From Sedimentisphaerales bacterium (lineage in GTDB: Bacteria; Planctomycetota; Phycisphaerae; Sedimentisphaerales; SM23-30), in contig JAFGKT010000068.1 in the NCBI GenBank assembly GCA_016928435.1, positions 1 through 55,653 on the forward strand: 55,653 nucleotides of DNA. The letters run 5' to 3'. The notes under the pieces were generated by a model. It saw nothing but the letters and a program-made list of their open reading frames with translations. It made no database searches and was not told the DNA's origin. Shown piece after piece: positions 54,001 to 55,653 of this stretch (positions are counted from its first letter, which is position 1; every line of letters begins with the position of its first letter). The translations under genes and the position numbers were made by a program.

Positions 54001-55479
54001 TTCGTATCCCAGCCCGCTTGGACGTACAATTTGCAATTCCCGCAAGACGCTCATCGCGGCTTGGACCCCGCCGGCGATATTTTTTCACCCGGAACGTTTG
54101 ATTTTCATCTACAGCGGGGTGACCATCAGAGCCTGGTTATAACTTCCGAAGCGATATTGCCCACGCACGCGGACGTCAAGAAAGCGGCGTCTCAGCAGAG
54201 TCATTATCTGCGTCAGCTACGCCGTTACCTGCCTTATCCACAAGCCAAGAAAGACAATCTTGTGACCATGCTGATATCGGCATTGGATCAGTTTGTGGTG
54301 CGTACTCCGACGGGTTATCAGTTTATCGCGGGGTATCCGTGGCTGCCTGTCGGTTCGCGTGACGCTTTGCTTTCGGTGGGCGGTTTGCTATCAGCGGGGC
54401 GAGCGGATGTAGCGCGGGATGTAATTACTTCTTGTGCCCAGACTGAGCGTGAGGGCCTCTTGGCGGAATGGATAACCGGCGCTCCGCCTGGGCGTGTTTT
54501 AGTCGAACCTTCACTGCGGCTTTTCATCGCGGTGGGCAGTTACGCTCATTTCACCAACACTCATGATTTCTGGGATGTTTTGGTGGGCGATCGTCGTACT
54601 TTGCGGGAGATTCTGGTTGGTATTTACGAGAGTTTCACGCAAGAGTCGAGTTCGTCGAGTGTTCCTTCGATTGATCCAGCGAGCGGCATGTTATATTGTC
54701 CGGGCAACAGCAGTTGGATGCGTACGACTGATCCGGTCGCTACGCCGCGTGGGGGTTATCCAATCGAAATCCAGGCTTTGTGGTATCGTGCTTTGAAAAC
54801 CATCAGCGAGATATATCCGCCGGCCGCGGAAGAGGCCTGGGAGTTCACCCGCAAAATTGAAAGCAATTTCATTAAATACTTCTGGAATGAAAAACTTGGT
54901 TATGCCGCGGATGTTTTGCTCCGCGACAAGAAGGGCCCGGCTGAGCAAGCCGTGCCGGATATGGCTTTGCGTTTCAATCAGTTGGCTGCGATCCAAGCAG
55001 GCTTACTCGACAAAGATCAAACCAAACGGGTGATCGACATTATCGGCCGGCGTCTGCTTATTCCCGCGGCAGTGCGGTCATTGGCGGAAGAACCGCTGAC
55101 CAAACCTCTGCAAATCCTTGACGCACAAGGCAAGCCTATGATCGATCCGCTCATGCCTTACCAAGGCCGCTACGAGGGCAACGAAACCCAAAGACGTCTG
55201 GCAAGTTACAACGGTACCGCTTGGCTGTGGGCATATCCCAGCTATGTGGAAGCCTACGCGGCGGCGTCTGATTTCTCCGAGTACGGGGTTCGCCAAGCCT
55301 TGGCGTTTCTCAATCCCATGTGGCAGCATTTCGAACAGGATGGCTTGGGAACCTTCTCCGAAATGCAAGACGCCAACTATCCGCATACGGCACGCGGCTG
55401 CTTCGCCTACGCCATTACCACTGCCGAGGCGTTGCGCGTTTATATGCGCCTACGCTACGGCAGCGGTTTGATTTCTTGA
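51037..55479 (+). CDS. Fused GH13 alpha-amylase-type / GH133 glycogen debranching enzyme
   Basis: 1480 residues. A beta-rich N-terminal domain (1-130) is followed by a GH13 barrel with all four conserved regions: DMVINHTG (D270), GFRLDAGY (nucleophile D343), FLLEGLGG (acid E372), and YAETHDND (H430, D431). A middle segment (about 560-800) is unassigned. The C-terminal ~680 residues are the amylo-1,6-glucosidase (GH133) type: YPWLPVGSRDALLSVGGLL (1100-1118), SSWMRTTDPVATPRGGYPIEIQALWYRAL (from 1225, cut here), and FSEMQDANYPHTARGC (base Glu 1442). This resembles the two-activity layout of eukaryotic AGL/Gdb1. The 1,6-glucosidase motif is altered (WMR for WMD). No signal peptide; cytoplasmic. 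The ribosome binding site is weak. Confidence 0.87.
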   Translation: MPQQIDNISELVSIDYQPRQNRNMLQFSVLQIRVQVTRRDPDLVGPLRVMIRTNLNQAGNIRRQIIDAVEKGQHYSTDYYDISATYDAETQQYMADILLYDVGYFEFKVRAESTLRDRPWVRWADGPNVGISVTPLEYARNNSIYCAFIRQFVENKNLPSLKDTQLEETIKGLEDRGAFVLPPGGNFANFLEALPFIIRDLGMKIIHFLPINPVPTSYGRMGMYGSPYATTDYFGIDHTYASFSKSKTIEDQFIDVTSTIHGYGGKVFLDMVINHTGWASSIAFTHKHWIEADEDRRLVSPGAWGVVWEDLIELNYEHQDLWQYMAQVFLVWCERGVDGFRLDAGYMVPLKVWRYIISKVRQEYPNTVFLLEGLGGPWETTERLLTDGQMNWAYSELFQNYSRKQILDYLAYAQKVSSQKGVLVHYAETHDNDRLAKKGAAYARMRLYVCGFTSFSGAWGFANGVEWLATEKINVHRNSGLNWGAADNLVEDVAQINRVLAQNPAFWRNDNIEIVDVHNEDILAFIRRDAATENFVICAINLNVNKSAKLQWNILPPSRAMAEANEAAAAMLNLLTDDVEDWPIDSILEAELPPGRCVIYSLLPYGNYERPKVPALLSLNPDRIALIYKILLSRFQPQEIGRIDQDQLLNQITDFRRFIVLVNTSSILQILRGDISQMLAEIDDDMVEQYSDVWTFRSSSKQFIISGDKWLMVHTFVPCTAYLQIQNNETLTMESIACGDEPGHMVFFPPLSENESAMLTFNWKIQRDQMIQRQWESKSYPILSVPSGHKAVRPHKVYPLRVDKEQLKDNYGTVLLTNGHGLHCQCPALPGVQNSKYESMFCLAPAGTNPTVRCSLVKTIRETVQVGRKFYDLDESFFTGFTRYPQPSWRFTYNDGQYSVVLERTIVMPHGENTLYVSYRLIDANTPVRLYVTPCVECRNPHEQLKASNNPQLRAQYEQACQPTRDPEGVSFKPASNITLSIFSSTAEFVSQPAWTYNLQFPQDAHRGLDPAGDIFSPGTFDFHLQRGDHQSLVITSEAILPTHADVKKAASQQSHYLRQLRRYLPYPQAKKDNLVTMLISALDQFVVRTPTGYQFIAGYPWLPVGSRDALLSVGGLLSAGRADVARDVITSCAQTEREGLLAEWITGAPPGRVLVEPSLRLFIAVGSYAHFTNTHDFWDVLVGDRRTLREILVGIYESFTQESSSSSVPSIDPASGMLYCPGNSSWMRTTDPVATPRGGYPIEIQALWYRALKTISEIYPPAAEEAWEFTRKIESNFIKYFWNEKLGYAADVLLRDKKGPAEQAVPDMALRFNQLAAIQAGLLDKDQTKRVIDIIGRRLLIPAAVRSLAEEPLTKPLQILDAQGKPMIDPLMPYQGRYEGNETQRRLASYNGTAWLWAYPSYVEAYAAASDFSEYGVRQALAFLNPMWQHFEQDGLGTFSEMQDANYPHTARGCFAYAITTAEALRVYMRLRYGSGLIS

Positions 55480-55653
55480 GTTAGTAATATGTCGATTGTG
55501 ATTAGCGCGGGATACGCCCGTTAAAAACTAAAAGGGGTCTTAAAAACTAAAAGGGGTCTAAAACTAAAAGGGGTCTGACCTGCTCTGTAGAAAAGCTTAA
55601 AAGTTATCTATTTTAACATTGCGCTATTGTGTTTGTTCTTGTATACCATGCAA
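55480..55653. other. Intergenic tail of the window
   Basis: No gene before the window edge. It contains the tandem repeat at 55522-55576. Confidence 0.5.
55522..55576. repeat. Tandem repeat of TAAAAACTAAAAGGGGTCT
   Basis: Two perfect 19-bp units (55522-55540, 55541-55559) and a third shortened one ending at 55576, followed by GACCTGC. AAAAGGGGTCTGACC-type words often flank REP-associated tyrosine transposases and similar mobile elements; none is inside this window. Confidence 0.75.

Overview
The window most likely comes from a Planctomycetota bacterium of the Phycisphaerae / Sedimentisphaerales type. The evidence is a PEP-CTERM secreted protein (C-terminus VPEP-hydrophobic-RRRRA), a dockerin-bearing secreted protein, a two-iron superoxide reductase typical of anaerobes or microaerophiles, an orphan hisDCB cluster, a GspE/PilM/GspD-type cluster with no pseudopilins, and many intergenic hairpin repeats. 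This placement is an inference from gene content; there is no rRNA in the window.

Layout. 1-6.2 kb: tRNA-Leu, then argS, rsfS, dnaK and a ThiF/MoeB-like E1 enzyme, all on the minus strand; dnaK has a near-perfect sigma-54 promoter. 6.2-10.2 kb: hisD-hisC-hisB and a HAD phosphatase on the plus strand. 10.7-18.4 kb: a type II secretion / type IV pilus-like cluster (GspE ATPase, PilM-PilN fusion, PilO/GspM-like, GspC/PilP-like, lipoprotein, GspD secretin). 18.5-23.3 kb: a 1201-residue AsmA-like protein and a divergent family 9 glycosyltransferase. 23.4-26.7 kb: tRNA-Gly and tig-clpP-clpP. 26.7-29.1 kb: a ParA ATPase fused to an AMPK/CBM48-type glycogen-binding domain, followed by a protein resembling half of a MinD/FlhG ATPase. 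29.7-34.7 kb: asnS (with an internal coiled-coil insertion), asnA, glyS and an orphan HNH nuclease. 35-37.2 kb: an unknown protein, an M19 dipeptidase and tRNA-Arg. 37.4-44.6 kb: pgi-pgmB, an alkaline phosphatase, an SDR, and zwf, ftn and dfx. 44.9-50 kb: a cluster of secreted proteins (six InlB-like repeats, a lipoprotein, PEP-CTERM, dockerin). 51-55.5 kb: a 1480-residue GH13-GH133 fusion resembling eukaryotic glycogen debranching enzyme.

How the genes may work together. Carbohydrate storage recurs: the fused debranching enzyme, pgi, a beta-phosphoglucomutase-like HAD, zwf and a ParA with a glycogen-binding domain. Superoxide reductase and ferritin form a tight pair behind a perfect dyad operator candidate, with zwf (NADPH supply) next after a terminator. 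The best candidate for an undescribed system is the ParA-CBM48 / degenerate MinD pair (26711-29118), which could be a ParA-type positioning or sensing module for glycogen or another glucan body. That function is speculative; the domain architecture is visible in the sequence.

Base composition shifts along the window. The plus strand is G/T-rich over roughly the first 36 kb whatever the gene direction, and C-richer in many stretches after about 37-44 kb, which could mean a nearby replication-strand switch.
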